Of a stretch of DNA of 64,000 bases, positions 45,434 to 55,417 are shown in pieces. The notes under the pieces were generated by a model, which was not told the DNA's origin, ran no database searches, and was given only the letters and a program-made list of their open reading frames with translations. Origin of the DNA: SZUA-442 sp963759175 (GTDB taxonomy: Bacteria; Actinomycetota; Acidimicrobiia; Spongiisociales; UBA5794). Both the position numbers and the translations under genes were made by a program. The DNA lies in NCBI GenBank assembly GCA_963759175.1, contig CAVWXP010000010.1, positions 62,001 through 126,000 on the forward strand, written 5' to 3'. Within the stretch, counting starts at the first letter, position 1; each line of letters opens with the position of its first letter.

Positions 45434-48205
45434 TCAGCTCGCGAGCCCCGCCTCGGCATTCTTCGGTTCGGCGTCGACGAGCTCCCGGAGCTTCTCGACC
45501 AGCGCACCCTTGGCGAAGTCGGCCTTGTCGAAGAAAGCGTCGGCGCCTGCTCGCTCGGCGCGGGTGCGATCCTCCTCGTTCGCGACACCCGAGAGCATGA
45601 CCACGGGGATGTCGCCGTAGCGTTGGCGCACCATGTGGATCAGGGCGACGCCATCGGCGCGGGGCATGGAGAAGTCGACGACCAGGGCATCCACGTGATG
45701 CTTGGAGAGCACGGCGAGGGCGTCCGAAACGCTTCCCGCCGACAGGGTGGAGAACCCGTGCGATGCGAGGACGCCTGATACGACCTGGCGAACGCCCTGG
45801 CTGTCGTCGACCACGAGGACCGAATGCACGGGGCCCTCGGGCCGGAACTCGATCTCACGCATCTTGTCGGCAAGGCGGCCGGCGTCGACGAGCATGACGG
45901 TCTCACCGCCGCCGAGCAGGGCGACACCCGACACGACAGACGTGGATCCGCTCAGGATCGGGCTGAGGTCCTTGGTGGCGACCTGGCGTAGTTCGGTGAC
46001 GTCGTCGACGGCGAGGGCGATGGGGCCGGTGGGGCTCTGGATGACCATCACCTGGGACGGCAGACCCTCGACGTCGAGGCCGACGACCGTCGCGAACGAC
46101 GAATACGGGATCGCCTGGTCGCCGTGGGAGATGAAGCTGCCACGTTCGGTGACGCTGATCGAGACGGCCGGCAGTCCGAGCACCTCCGCGACGGATGAGG
46201 CGGGGATCCCCCACGCCCGTCCACCAGCGGAGAAGATCTGGGCGCTCTGGAGGGCACGGTGGGCCGGCATGGTGACCACGAACGTCGTGCCGCGGCCCGG
46301 TGTCGAGTCGAGCGTCATCGTGCCGAACACCTGCTCGACGATCTCGGTCACACGGGCGAGGCCTTCACCATCCCCGGTGAACTCGGTCTGGCCGGGACTC
46401 GTGGAGAAGCCTGCTGAGTAGAGCACACTGCGCAGTTCCTCCGTCGTCGGATCCTCCTCGACGAGGCCCTGAGCGACGGCGGTGTCCCTGACCTTGTGCC
46501 AGTCGATGCCTGCACCGTCGTCGGTCACGACGATCTGGACGTGCTCGTCGTTGCGTGACAGTGAGACCTTGACCATTCCGAGCGAGGACTTGCCGGCGGC
46601 CGCACGCTCATCGACCGGCTCGATGCCATGGGCGACGGCGTTGACCACGAGCTGGCGGATGACCTCGCCGATGCGATCGACGAGCTGGCGATCGACCGGG
46701 GTGTCGTCGCCCTCGACGACGAGTTCGATGTCCCGCCCGACGCGCTTTGCGAGGTACTTGGTGAGTTGGGGAAGGGTCGAGGTGACGCCCGAGAGTGGCA
46801 TCGTCGTCAGACCCAGCGCAGCGGTCTCGAGGCTCACCGTTGCACGTCGCACCGTTTCGAGCGATTCCAGTGATCCCGCCATCGCTGCGGCGGAGACGCC
46901 CTCGGCTGCCTGGAGCAGGTGGCCCGCTTGTGCGATCGAGGACTCGAGATCGATGCGAAGGGCCGCGACGTCGTTGATCATCCGGAAGAGGCGACCGGCG
47001 TTGACGGGCACGGATTCCTCGGTGGCCCAGGTCTCGACAGCACCGACGAGACCACCGAGGTCGTAGGCGGCACCGGAATCGGGGTCGAGGACCGATGTCC
47101 CCGTGTCGACGACCGTCAGGCTCGGCGGTTCGTCGTGGCCGGCCGAGGGGCCAGCGGAACCGGCGGCCGGTGCATCGGCGAACGCCGACGTGACGATCTC
47201 GTAGGTGATGATCGGTGTGGGGAGCTTTCCGTCAGGGCCCGGTTCGAACACCAAAGGGCCGTCGTCTGCACCCGGGTCGCCGGTATCGGAAGCGCCCTCG
47301 GCTTCGGTCGGCGCTGTCGGTTCTGCGGTGAGCTCGGGGACGATCGCCGTCTCGACGAGCGGTGTGGGCGCTGCGGTCCCGTCCCCGGTATCCGATGGCC
47401 GATCCTCTGGCCGATCGTCTGGGCGGTCGTCGCGGGCGTCCATGTGATCGGCGGCTGCATCGGAGGTCGCGTCCGCACGCTTCGCGGCGGCTTCGTCGAT
47501 CTCTCGCTCGATCTGATCGAGGGTCGCGGCGACATCCGCGACGTCATCCTGGTCGAGGGACTCGATCCCGGGTTCGGGCGTCGCTGCGTCGCGGTTGGAC
47601 TCGTCTCCGGTCGGCAGATCGGTGGCGGCTTCGTCCCTCAGATCGACCTCCGCGTCCAGGCCGTCACGTGCTGCTTCCGGATCGATCTGTTCGACGACGA
47701 CGTCGATGACCTCGGGCATGACCTCGGGTTCCGCCGCCGAGTCATCCTCGGATACGGCGTTGCTCGATTCGGCTGCGGCATCGTCGGCGACGTGGTCGGC
47801 GGCGATGGGTTCGGGGAGTTGGTCGACGAGTGTCTGATCCGAGATGAGCGCGCGTACCGTATCGATGGCAACGGAGATCTCGGTGGTGTCCCCCGACAGC
47901 GCGCTCGGAATCGCGTGGGCGAGGTGCTCGAGCGTCCGTGCGAGCATCGACGACGGCGCCAGATCACCCTGCTGGACCCATCGCCACACGAACTCCGACG
48001 TCTCGCCCCCGCGGGCGATGCCCTCGTAGCCCATCACGCGGCCGGTGCCCTTGATCGTGTGCCCTTCGCGGAGCATCTTGCCTGCGATCTCGGGGGTCAG
48101 CTCACCCGCTGCCATCGCGCGCGCACCGGCGGCGAGGGACCCGGCGCGCTCGTCGAGTTCGTCCTTGAAGAGCTTCTCGAGTTCAGGATCGTTCTGGAAG
48201 TCCAT
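45434..48205 (-). CDS. CheA-like hybrid histidine kinase with Hpt, CheW-like and receiver domains
   Basis: 923 residues. Hpt domain (about 1-110) with phospho-accepting His49 in LREGHTIKGTGRVMGY; an acidic Asp/Ala/Pro linker (about 115-370), which includes a DDRPDDRPEDRPSD repeat; CheA dimer/ATPase core with N box LVVNAVAHGIEP, G boxes DDGAGIDWHKV and STPGRGTTFVV; a CheW-like domain (about 645-780); a C-terminal receiver (about 795-915) with phospho-acceptor Asp844 in VVDFSMPRADG. It resembles ChpA/PilL-type kinases that steer twitching, development or c-di-GMP. No CheW, receptor, CheB/R or flagellar gene is near, so it is an orphan and its input is unknown. Confidence 0.9.
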   Translation of the reverse strand: MDFQNDPELEKLFKDELDERAGSLAAGARAMAAGELTPEIAGKMLREGHTIKGTGRVMGYEGIARGGETSEFVWRWVQQGDLAPSSMLARTLEHLAHAIPSALSGDTTEISVAIDTVRALISDQTLVDQLPEPIAADHVADDAAAESSNAVSEDDSAAEPEVMPEVIDVVVEQIDPEAARDGLDAEVDLRDEAATDLPTGDESNRDAATPEPGIESLDQDDVADVAATLDQIEREIDEAAAKRADATSDAAADHMDARDDRPDDRPEDRPSDTGDGTAAPTPLVETAIVPELTAEPTAPTEAEGASDTGDPGADDGPLVFEPGPDGKLPTPIITYEIVTSAFADAPAAGSAGPSAGHDEPPSLTVVDTGTSVLDPDSGAAYDLGGLVGAVETWATEESVPVNAGRLFRMINDVAALRIDLESSIAQAGHLLQAAEGVSAAAMAGSLESLETVRRATVSLETAALGLTTMPLSGVTSTLPQLTKYLAKRVGRDIELVVEGDDTPVDRQLVDRIGEVIRQLVVNAVAHGIEPVDERAAAGKSSLGMVKVSLSRNDEHVQIVVTDDGAGIDWHKVRDTAVAQGLVEEDPTTEELRSVLYSAGFSTSPGQTEFTGDGEGLARVTEIVEQVFGTMTLDSTPGRGTTFVVTMPAHRALQSAQIFSAGGRAWGIPASSVAEVLGLPAVSISVTERGSFISHGDQAIPYSSFATVVGLDVEGLPSQVMVIQSPTGPIALAVDDVTELRQVATKDLSPILSGSTSVVSGVALLGGGETVMLVDAGRLADKMREIEFRPEGPVHSVLVVDDSQGVRQVVSGVLASHGFSTLSAGSVSDALAVLSKHHVDALVVDFSMPRADGVALIHMVRQRYGDIPVVMLSGVANEEDRTRAERAGADAFFDKADFAKGALVEKLRELVDAEPKNAEAGLAS

Positions 48206-48511
48206 GTACCCACCACAGGGAGGAGGCGATTGCCATCACTGCGATATCGGGTGGATCGGAGCACGGCTTGAGCGGTATGACTAGTCAAGGGGACCGCCTC
48301 GCACCCGGGTGTTTGCACAGGCGCGTCGTGCCCCATCGGATCTGCGGACGGAGGCGGTCGGGCCGGACCCATCCACCCACGGACAAGCGCCGGACGTGTC
48401 ACGGTCGAATGCCCCGCATCGGCCTGCGGAGGCACAACCGAGTAGTCTGAGCCGTGGGAGCGGGCGCACGGCCCGCAGGGAGTTCACCGAACGGGGCAGG
48501 AGGAACCAGCG
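48206..48511. other. divergent intergenic region between the CheA-like gene and bmp
   Basis: 306 bases with no supported gene; it must hold both promoters. A small hairpin, GCGGGC and GCCCGC around a 5-base loop (48460-48476), lies in the probable bmp leader, and GGCAGGAGGAACC gives bmp a strong ribosome site. I see no heptad units here and no riboswitch I can name. Confidence 0.6.
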
Positions 48512-49760
48512 ATGAACAAGAGGTTGATCTGGCTGAGCGCATTCGTGGCGCTCATGCTGATCGTTGCCGCATGCAGCGACTCGGATTCGGACACGACCGA
48601 GGCACCGTCCGACTCCACGACGACGACCGAGGGAACCGACAGCGGGGAGCCGCTCACGTTCGGCATGATCCTCGTCGGACCACAGGACGATCGGGGTTGG
48701 AGCCAGGCCCACAGGGAAGCAGGCGAGGTGCTCGAGGAGACGCTCGGTGCCGAGATGATCCTGCTCGACAAGATGAACACGGCTGATCGACCCGAGTTGA
48801 CCGTGGACCAGGCGGCCCGTGACATGATCGACCAGGGCGCCCAGCTGATCTTCATGACGTCCGACGACATGAAGGACGGGGCCTTCCTGGCCGCCGAGCA
48901 GAATCCCGACGTGCCGATGATCTGGTCCTCCGGCGACAACGCATGGGCCGACGGTCAGGACTACCGGCCCGACCTCACGAACCTCGGGAACGTGATGGGC
49001 GAGATGGAGTACGGGAAGATGATCGCCGGATGTAGTGCCGCCCTGCGCAGCACCACCGGGTCCATCGGCTATGTGGGACCGCTGATCAACGACGAGACCC
49101 GCCGGTTGGTCAACTCCGCGTACCTGGGTGCCACGTACTGCTGGGAGAACTTCCGCGGCAACGACGCGGCTGATCTGACCTTTGCCGTCAACTGGATCGG
49201 ATTCTGGTTCAACATCCCCGGCGTGACGCTCGATCCGACACTCGTGTCGAACGACTTCTTCGACGGGGGCGCCGACGTCCTCATCTCAGGCATCGACACC
49301 ACCGAAGCCCTCACGGTCGCCGGCCAGCGAGCAGCGGCCGGGGAGACGGTGGCTGCCGTTCCCTACGACTACGTGGGTGCCTGCGACAGCGCTCCGGAGG
49401 TGTGTCTCGGTACACCGTGGTTCAACTGGGGACCGGACGTACCTCGAGATCGCCCAGAGTGTGATCGACGGGACATTCACGGCCGGCTTCGAGTGGAATG
49501 GTCCGGACTGGGCAGACATCAACAACCCGGACACGACGGCCATCGGCTACATCCAGGGACCGGGACTCACGGCCGATGAGGCCACCACGGTCCAGCAGTT
49601 CATCGACGGACTCGCCGACGGGTCGATCAACCTGTGGCAGGGACCACTGAACTACCAGGACGGCACCGAATGGGTGGCCGAGGGTGCGACAGCGACACCC
49701 GAGCAGATCTGGTACACCAAGCAGCTCCTCGAGGGCATCGACGGGGCCAGCGAGTCCTGA
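48512..49760 (+). CDS. BMP/PnrA-family substrate-binding lipoprotein, with an apparent +1 frameshift
   Basis: About 415 residues if one base near 49436 is skipped. Lipobox IVAAC with Cys21, a Ser/Asp/Thr linker, and a BMP domain (FGMILVGPQDDRGWSQAHREAG, DMIDQGAQLIFMTSDDMKD, ALTVAGQRAAAGETVAAVPYDYVG). The first frame breaks after WFNWGP; the next frame resumes TYLEIAQSVIDGTFTAGFEW, as BMP proteins need. BMP family members bind purine nucleosides or similar ligands. It leads an ABC importer whose ATPase and two permeases follow. Confidence 0.87.
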
Positions 49761-49776
49761 TCGCAGCATCGTTGGC

Positions 49777-49810
49777 ATCGGGGCGGGTATCGACCGATAC
49801 CCGCCCCGAT
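49777..49810 (+). terminator. 16-bp hairpin behind bmp
   Basis: Arms 49777-49792 and 49795-49810 are perfect inverted repeats with an AC between them. It begins 16 bases after the bmp stop and lies before the transporter ATPase gene. There is no T run. It is likely to raise bmp RNA relative to downstream genes. Confidence 0.75.
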
Positions 49811-49879
49811 CGCGCTCGGTGATCCCGCATCGAATCGACATGCACGGCGACGTGCGAATCCCTAGGCTCCTGATCGGGC

Positions 49880-51370
49880 ATGAGTCTCGAACTACGCGAC
49901 ATTCACAAACACTTCGGCCGTGTGCGCGCGAACGACGGGATCTCCCTGACCGTTGAAGCCGGCAGCCTCCACGGATTGCTCGGGGAGAACGGTGCAGGCA
50001 AGTCGACCCTCATGAAGGTCCTGTCCGGGTTCTACGAAGCAGATTCCGGTGACATCATCCTCGACGGTCGACAGGTGCGGCTTGGTTCGCCCGATGACGC
50101 CATAGCAGCGGGCATCGGCATGCTCCACCAGGATCCTCTCGTATTCCTCCCCTTCACCGTCGTCGACAACTTCCTCCTCGCAAGCCCGGGCTCGATCGTC
50201 CTCGACCGTTCGACGACCCGCCGTGAGATCATCGAGCTCCGCGACCGCTTCGGCTTCACGTACGACGTCGACTCCCCCGCCCGGACCCTGACGGTGGGTG
50301 AGCGCCAACAGGTCGAGATCACCCGACTCCTGTGGCTGGGGGCCCGCGTCCTGATCCTCGACGAACCGACGACCGGCATCTCGGCCGACCAGCGCGAGCT
50401 GTTGTTCGCGACGCTGAGGGAACTCGCTGCCGACGGCATGATCGTGATCTTCGTCTCCCACAAACTCGAGGAGGTCGAGGAGATCTGTCGCGAGGTGACG
50501 GTCATGCGACGCGGCAGGGTCGTCGGTGCAGCCTCGATGCCGGTGCCACCAGAGGAACTCGTCACGATGATGTTCGGCGAACCCGTCGAGATCGCCGAGC
50601 GCACGGGACTGCCACTGGAGGAACCACTGTTCGCCATGGACGGTGTCGCCATCTCCGAACGCCACATGCACCTCCAGGACCTCGACCTCGCGGTCTCCAA
50701 GGGTGAGGTCATCGGGCTTGCGGGAATGGGCGGGAGCGGCCAGAGGACGTTCCTGCGGGGCATCGCAGGCCTCGTGCCCCCGTCGGCGGGCACGATCACG
50801 CTCAACGACGAGGACCTGACCAGGACGAGCTACCGCCATCGGCTCGATGCCGGGATCCAGTACCTGCCGGCTGGACGGCTGGAGGAGGGCTTGGTGGAGG
50901 GCCTGACGATCACCGAGCATTTCATCCTCGCCGACCGCAACGACCGAGGTCTGTTCATCGATCGGGCTTCGGCCGAGGCGCAGGCCCAACGCCACATCGA
51001 CGAGTACTCGATCAAGGGCACGGACGAGTCGACGGCGGAGTCGCTCTCCGGCGGCAACCAGCAACGGCTACTGCTGGCGATGCTCCCCGACGACGTCGAG
51101 CTGCTGTTGATGGAGCACCCCACCCGCGGACTCGACATCGAATCGGCCGATTGGGTGTGGACGCGACTCCTCGAGCGCAGACGCAGCGGCACCGGCATCA
51201 TCTTCGCCTCCTCCGACCTCGACGAACTGCTCCGCTACAGCGATCGCATCCTCGTGTTCTTCTCGGGAGAGGTACTCGCCGTCCTCGACGGTTCGGCCAC
51301 GAACGTCGATGAGATCGGACACCTCATCGGTGGCCGCCGGGTGGCGTCGGGCTCGGGAGGTGAGGCATGA
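49880..51370 (+). CDS. ABC transporter ATP-binding protein, two-domain sugar/nucleoside type
   Basis: 496 residues, two ATPase halves as in RbsA/YufO-type proteins. First half: Walker A GENGAGKST at about 35-43, signature LTVGERQQVEI and Walker B VLILDEPTTGIS. Second half: degenerate Walker A GMGGSGQRT, signature LSGGNQQRLLLA and LLLMEHPTRGLD. It powers the BMP importer. The last 4 bases overlap the first permease gene. Confidence 0.9.
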   Translation: MSLELRDIHKHFGRVRANDGISLTVEAGSLHGLLGENGAGKSTLMKVLSGFYEADSGDIILDGRQVRLGSPDDAIAAGIGMLHQDPLVFLPFTVVDNFLLASPGSIVLDRSTTRREIIELRDRFGFTYDVDSPARTLTVGERQQVEITRLLWLGARVLILDEPTTGISADQRELLFATLRELAADGMIVIFVSHKLEEVEEICREVTVMRRGRVVGAASMPVPPEELVTMMFGEPVEIAERTGLPLEEPLFAMDGVAISERHMHLQDLDLAVSKGEVIGLAGMGGSGQRTFLRGIAGLVPPSAGTITLNDEDLTRTSYRHRLDAGIQYLPAGRLEEGLVEGLTITEHFILADRNDRGLFIDRASAEAQAQRHIDEYSIKGTDESTAESLSGGNQQRLLLAMLPDDVELLLMEHPTRGLDIESADWVWTRLLERRRSGTGIIFASSDLDELLRYSDRILVFFSGEVLAVLDGSATNVDEIGHLIGGRRVASGSGGEA

Positions 51371-52476
51371 CCGTGCGCTCTGGCCAGGACGCGGTGGGCG
51401 TCAAGGGCGCCGCCATCGCCCTCATCCCGGTGGTGGTTGCCCTGGGGGTGGCATCGTTGCTCGTTCTCCTCGTAGGCGAGAACCCGATCGAAGCGTTCCG
51501 ACTGATCCTCGAGGGTTCCCTCGGGTCGCCGGACAAGCTGTCGGACACGGTCATGGTCTGGGTACCCCTCACGCTGGCCGCCGCCGGCCTGGTTGTCACG
51601 TTCGCCGCCGGATTGTGGAACATCGGCGTCGAGGGGCAGATAGCCCTCGGTGCGATCGGCGCAGCGCTGATCGCACGGGAGGTCCCGGCTCCCGCCATCG
51701 TCCTCGTCCCCCTGACGCTCGTGTTCGGGGTCCTCTTCGGCATCCTCTGGGCCCTGTTCGCCGGCGTGCTCAAGACCCACGGCAAGGTCAACGAGATCTT
51801 CGGCGGACTTGGCCTCGACTTCGTCGCCACCGGCCTCACGATCTACCTCATCATCGGACCATGGGCGCGTCCCGGTATCGCATCCACGAGCGGCACCGAA
51901 CCGTTCCCCGAGGCTGCATGGCTGCCGTCGGTCGGCAACACCCGGTTCTCCCCCATCGCCGTGGCACTTGCGATCATCGCCGTCATCGGTGTGTGGCTCC
52001 TGCTGCGGGGCACGCGCTTCGGCCTCAAACTCAAGGCCGTTGGTCGCAACACGCAGAGTTCCTACCTGCTCGGCATCCCGACGAATCGATACATGCTCGG
52101 CGCCTTTGCGATCTGTGGTGGCCTCGCCGGCCTCGCCGGGGCGATCCAGGCGACAGGCTTCCACTACAAGCTCGTTCCGTCATCGTCGGGTGGCTACGGA
52201 TTCCTCGGGATCCTGGTCGTGCTCCTGGCCGGCTACCGAGCAGCGCTGGTCGCACCGATCTCGGCCTTCTTCGCCATCGTGGCGGTAGGCAGCATCACGC
52301 TCACCCTCCGCCTCGACGTCGATTCGGCACTCGGCGCCGTCCTCACCGGTGTGCTCGTGCTCTTCGCCCTCCTCGGGACGGGCGTCCGGTCGTACCGTGC
52401 CCGGAAGCGGGCCGCATCCGTCGTCTCGGATACCGGCGACGCATCGGACACACCCGCACCGGCGGCGGGTGCCTGA
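51367..52476 (+). CDS. nucleoside-type ABC permease (YufP-like)
   Basis: 369 residues of the BPD_transp_2 family with about nine spans: FAAGLWNIGVEGQIALGAIGAA, GKVNEIFGGLGLDFVATGLTIYL and GRNTQSSYLLGIPTNRYMLGAF are typical. First permease of the BMP importer. The start lies inside the ATPase stop; the stop overlaps the next start as TGATG. Confidence 0.88.
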   Translation: MTVRSGQDAVGVKGAAIALIPVVVALGVASLLVLLVGENPIEAFRLILEGSLGSPDKLSDTVMVWVPLTLAAAGLVVTFAAGLWNIGVEGQIALGAIGAALIAREVPAPAIVLVPLTLVFGVLFGILWALFAGVLKTHGKVNEIFGGLGLDFVATGLTIYLIIGPWARPGIASTSGTEPFPEAAWLPSVGNTRFSPIAVALAIIAVIGVWLLLRGTRFGLKLKAVGRNTQSSYLLGIPTNRYMLGAFAICGGLAGLAGAIQATGFHYKLVPSSSGGYGFLGILVVLLAGYRAALVAPISAFFAIVAVGSITLTLRLDVDSALGAVLTGVLVLFALLGTGVRSYRARKRAASVVSDTGDASDTPAPAAGA

Positions 52477-53423
52477 TGGAGGCGACACTGGCCACGATCA
52501 TCGCAGCAGCGGCTCCCCTGCTGTTCGCCACGACCGGTGAAACGATCAGCGAGAAGGCGGGCGTCATCAACCTGTCCCTCGAAGGGAGCCTGATGCTCTC
52601 GGCGCTCGCAGGCTTCGCCGCCGCGTTCGAGACCGGGAACACCTGGCTCGGCTTCGTCGCTGCCGCGGCCGTGGGAGCTGCCTTTGCGGCCATCGTCGCC
52701 TTCTCGAGCATCACGTTGCGTCTGAACCAGATCGCTGTCGGATTCGTCCTTGCCATCCTCGGTGTGGCCCTCAGTTCGTTCCTCGGAAGTGGCTTCACGG
52801 GCAAACCCGGTGGACCCATCGCGGTACCGCCCCTCGACATCCCCGTCCTGTCCGACATCCCCTTCGTGGGACCAGTGCTGTTCAGCCACAACATCGTCGT
52901 GTACGCAAGCATCGTGGTGGTGGGCCTCACATGGTGGTTCATGTACCGATCACGGCCGGGCCTCGCCCTCCAGGGTGTCGGGGAGCGCCCCGAGGCTGCG
53001 TTCTCACGCGGCGTCCATGTCAACCGGCTGCGATATCTCTACACGATCGTCGGCGGCGCGCTCGTCGGCATCGGCGGAGCGGCATTCACCCTCGATGTGA
53101 AGCTGGGTTGGTCGTTCCAACACACGAGGAACTTCGGTTGGATCGCTCTCGCCATCGTCATCTTCGGCGGATGGCACCCCATCCGCGTGGCTGCAGGGGT
53201 CCTCCTCTTCGGGTTCCTCCAGTGGTTGTCGCTCGACCTGCAATCCACGTTCCCCAACCTCACGCAGGTGCTCCCGATCATGCCGTTCGTACTCATGATC
53301 TTCGCCCTCGTGCTCGTGAACGCCGACTGGCTGCGGGAATGGGCGGACCGTCACCCGAGATGGGGCAATCTCATCCGAGGTGATGCGCCGTCGGCCATCG
53401 GTACCTCCTTCTCCCCCGAATGA
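52476..53423 (+). CDS. nucleoside-type ABC permease (YufQ-like)
   Basis: 315 residues with about eight spans; ATTGETISEKAGVINLSLEGSLMLSAL near the start and GVNVNRLRYL-like GVHVNRLRYLYTIVGGALVGIGGAAFTL are the family signature. Second permease of the importer. Translation is coupled on both sides: TGATG before, ATGA after. Reading from an earlier start would only cover the other permease gene. Confidence 0.88.
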   Translation: MEATLATIIAAAAPLLFATTGETISEKAGVINLSLEGSLMLSALAGFAAAFETGNTWLGFVAAAAVGAAFAAIVAFSSITLRLNQIAVGFVLAILGVALSSFLGSGFTGKPGGPIAVPPLDIPVLSDIPFVGPVLFSHNIVVYASIVVVGLTWWFMYRSRPGLALQGVGERPEAAFSRGVHVNRLRYLYTIVGGALVGIGGAAFTLDVKLGWSFQHTRNFGWIALAIVIFGGWHPIRVAAGVLLFGFLQWLSLDLQSTFPNLTQVLPIMPFVLMIFALVLVNADWLREWADRHPRWGNLIRGDAPSAIGTSFSPE

Positions 53424-54574
53424 GTCCTCCACGCGGCGGTCGCCGCCTCGCCGACGATCAGCGTCGTCTGGACCAGCTCTTCGGCAGGTCCGATCTGCTT
53501 CCCCTCTGGATCGCCGAGCCGTACCTCGAGCTCGACACGGGCCTCCGCACATCTCTGATCGAGCGTGCCGACCGGGGTTGGTACGGATACGAGTCACGAC
53601 CCGGCGACCTCATCGAGGCCTTCTGGGGATGGATGCAACGACGCCACGCCTGGTCTGGATCGGGCCTCGACGCATCGATCAGCCCGAGCGTTGCCACCTC
53701 CCTGGCCGTCCTGATCGATGCCCACACCGATCCGGGGGATGGTGTGATCCTCCAACCCCCGGTGTTCACCGACTTCAAGCCCGTCGTCACGGCGTCGGGA
53801 CGTGCGGTCGTGCGCAACCCGCTGCGCTTCGACGGATCCCGCTACACCTTCGACCTCGACGACCTCGCCACAAGGGCCGCCGACCCTCGCAACCGCTTCC
53901 TCGTGCTGTGCAATCCCCACAACCCGGTGGGACGATCCTGGACGGTCGACGAGCTCGACCACGTGGCGAACATCTGTGCCGCGCACGACGTGTTCGTGTT
54001 CGCCGACGAGATCCACGCCGATCTCACACTGCCCCACGCCACCTTCACGCCGTTCGCCGGAGCGGGGGCGCAGGCAGGAGCTCGATGGGCAGCGGCCCAC
54101 GGCCCCATCAAGACCTTCGGCCTCGCCGGCGTGTGCGACACGCTGATGATCACGGACGACCCTGCAACCACCGAGGTGTTCCGAGAGGTGAGCTCGCGGT
54201 ACCACCTGACGCGCAACAACGTCTTCGCCCTCGCAGCCTTTGCGACCGTGTACTCGGAGGGTGACCGGTGGCTCGACGGGTTCCTGACCTCGGTGACCCG
54301 GAACGTAGAGGTGCTCAAGGCCGGGTTGCCCGAACCGATCGGGATCATCGAACCCGATGCGACCTATCTGGCATGGTTGGACCTGCGCGGGCTCGGGCTC
54401 GACGTCCCTTCCCTCAGTGCCTGGCTGGTCGACGCCGGGCTGGCGTTGAGCCCCGGCCATTGGTTCGGGCGGGAGGGCGCGGGGTTCGCACGCATGACGA
54501 TCGCCGTGCCGGAGACCACCATCCACGAGGCCCTGGGTCTTCTCACTCGTCACCTCGAGGACCCCGATACGTGA
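53420..54574 (+). CDS. PLP-dependent aminotransferase / C-S lyase, MalY/PatB-like
   Basis: 384-residue fold-type I PLP enzyme. The Schiff-base lysine is Lys231 in GPIKTFGLAGV, LVLCNPHNPVGRSW is the cofactor ring contact, and DEIHADLTL is the conserved aspartate loop. MalY/PatB enzymes cleave cystathionine or related C-S compounds, or transaminate. Its ATG overlaps the importer's last stop by 4 bases, so it may act on the imported compound; if that is right the ligand may not be a plain nucleoside. Confidence 0.82.
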   Translation: MSPPRGGRRLADDQRRLDQLFGRSDLLPLWIAEPYLELDTGLRTSLIERADRGWYGYESRPGDLIEAFWGWMQRRHAWSGSGLDASISPSVATSLAVLIDAHTDPGDGVILQPPVFTDFKPVVTASGRAVVRNPLRFDGSRYTFDLDDLATRAADPRNRFLVLCNPHNPVGRSWTVDELDHVANICAAHDVFVFADEIHADLTLPHATFTPFAGAGAQAGARWAAAHGPIKTFGLAGVCDTLMITDDPATTEVFREVSSRYHLTRNNVFALAAFATVYSEGDRWLDGFLTSVTRNVEVLKAGLPEPIGIIEPDATYLAWLDLRGLGLDVPSLSAWLVDAGLALSPGHWFGREGAGFARMTIAVPETTIHEALGLLTRHLEDPDT

Positions 54575-54664
54575 CCTCGCCGGTCGAGATCGGTACCCGG
54601 TGCGGCTCGTGGGGCAGGTAGGTTACGTCAGACCATCCACCCGCCCAAGACATCGAGGTCCACC

Positions 54665-55375
54665 GTGGGTCCCAAACGCCGCAAACCGAGCGAGGAGACA
54701 TCCGATCGTTGGCGCGCCGAGCCGATGGTGGCGGAGGGCACGATCCAAACGCCCGACGACGTCGACGGGCTCGATGTGTCCATTCGCATCGATGTTTCGC
54801 GCATCACGATGCGATCCGGGGATACGGACCTCGGCAGTTGGCCCACGGGTGCCGTCACGATCACCCGCATCGATGACTCGCAATTCGTGTTCGTCGCCGA
54901 GGGCGATCGGCTGCTCTTCTCGCCGAACGACGTCGACGCTTTCGCGGCCCACCCCGGTGTCCTCGACGACACCGGGACGAGGCAACGGCGCAAGAAGCGA
55001 ACCGCTCAGGCTCCGCAGGCACCATCGGCGGAACCCCAGCCGCCACCCGCCTCGTCCACCGATGTCACGCCGAAGAAGCAACGGACCGCGCGCATCACCC
55101 CGAAGGTGTTCACCCGGAAGCGATCCGTGCGAACCGACCAACCACCACCGGACGCCAGCAGTGCCGACAGCGCCCGACGGCCGCCCAAGCCCGGCGTGTG
55201 GCTACGGGTGATCGACATTGCACGTCCCTACAGCATCTTCAGCCTCGATCGGGTCCCGGTCGACACACGGCTCCGGGGTCGGGACCACGAACACACGTGG
55301 GACCATTCAGCGGCCCGGTCATCGGGTCCGAGCCACCACCTGTGCACGATCTGCGGCAAGATCCGTTGGCGTTGA
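54665..55375 (+). CDS. hypothetical protein with a C-terminal Cys/His cluster
   Basis: 236 residues, not recognised. Residues 25-105 look like a beta domain (DGLDVSIRIDVSRITMRSGDTDLGSWPTGAVTITRIDDSQFVFVAEGDRLLFSP), followed by a basic Pro/Ala/Arg-rich linker and a short C-terminal region with EHTWDH and HHLCTICGKIR, a possible one-sided zinc knuckle. The GTG start has GAGG in front. No operon partner. Confidence 0.65.
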   Translation: MGPKRRKPSEETSDRWRAEPMVAEGTIQTPDDVDGLDVSIRIDVSRITMRSGDTDLGSWPTGAVTITRIDDSQFVFVAEGDRLLFSPNDVDAFAAHPGVLDDTGTRQRRKKRTAQAPQAPSAEPQPPPASSTDVTPKKQRTARITPKVFTRKRSVRTDQPPPDASSADSARRPPKPGVWLRVIDIARPYSIFSLDRVPVDTRLRGRDHEHTWDHSAARSSGPSHHLCTICGKIRWR

Positions 55376-55417
55376 CAGGTCCACCGTCGGCCTCGCGGCC
55401 ATCATCGGGATCGCGGC

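Noticed and set aside
46919..48271. 450-residue plus-strand frame opposite the CheA-like gene
   Set aside because: It mirrors the acidic linker of the CheA-like protein; no motifs or start signal.
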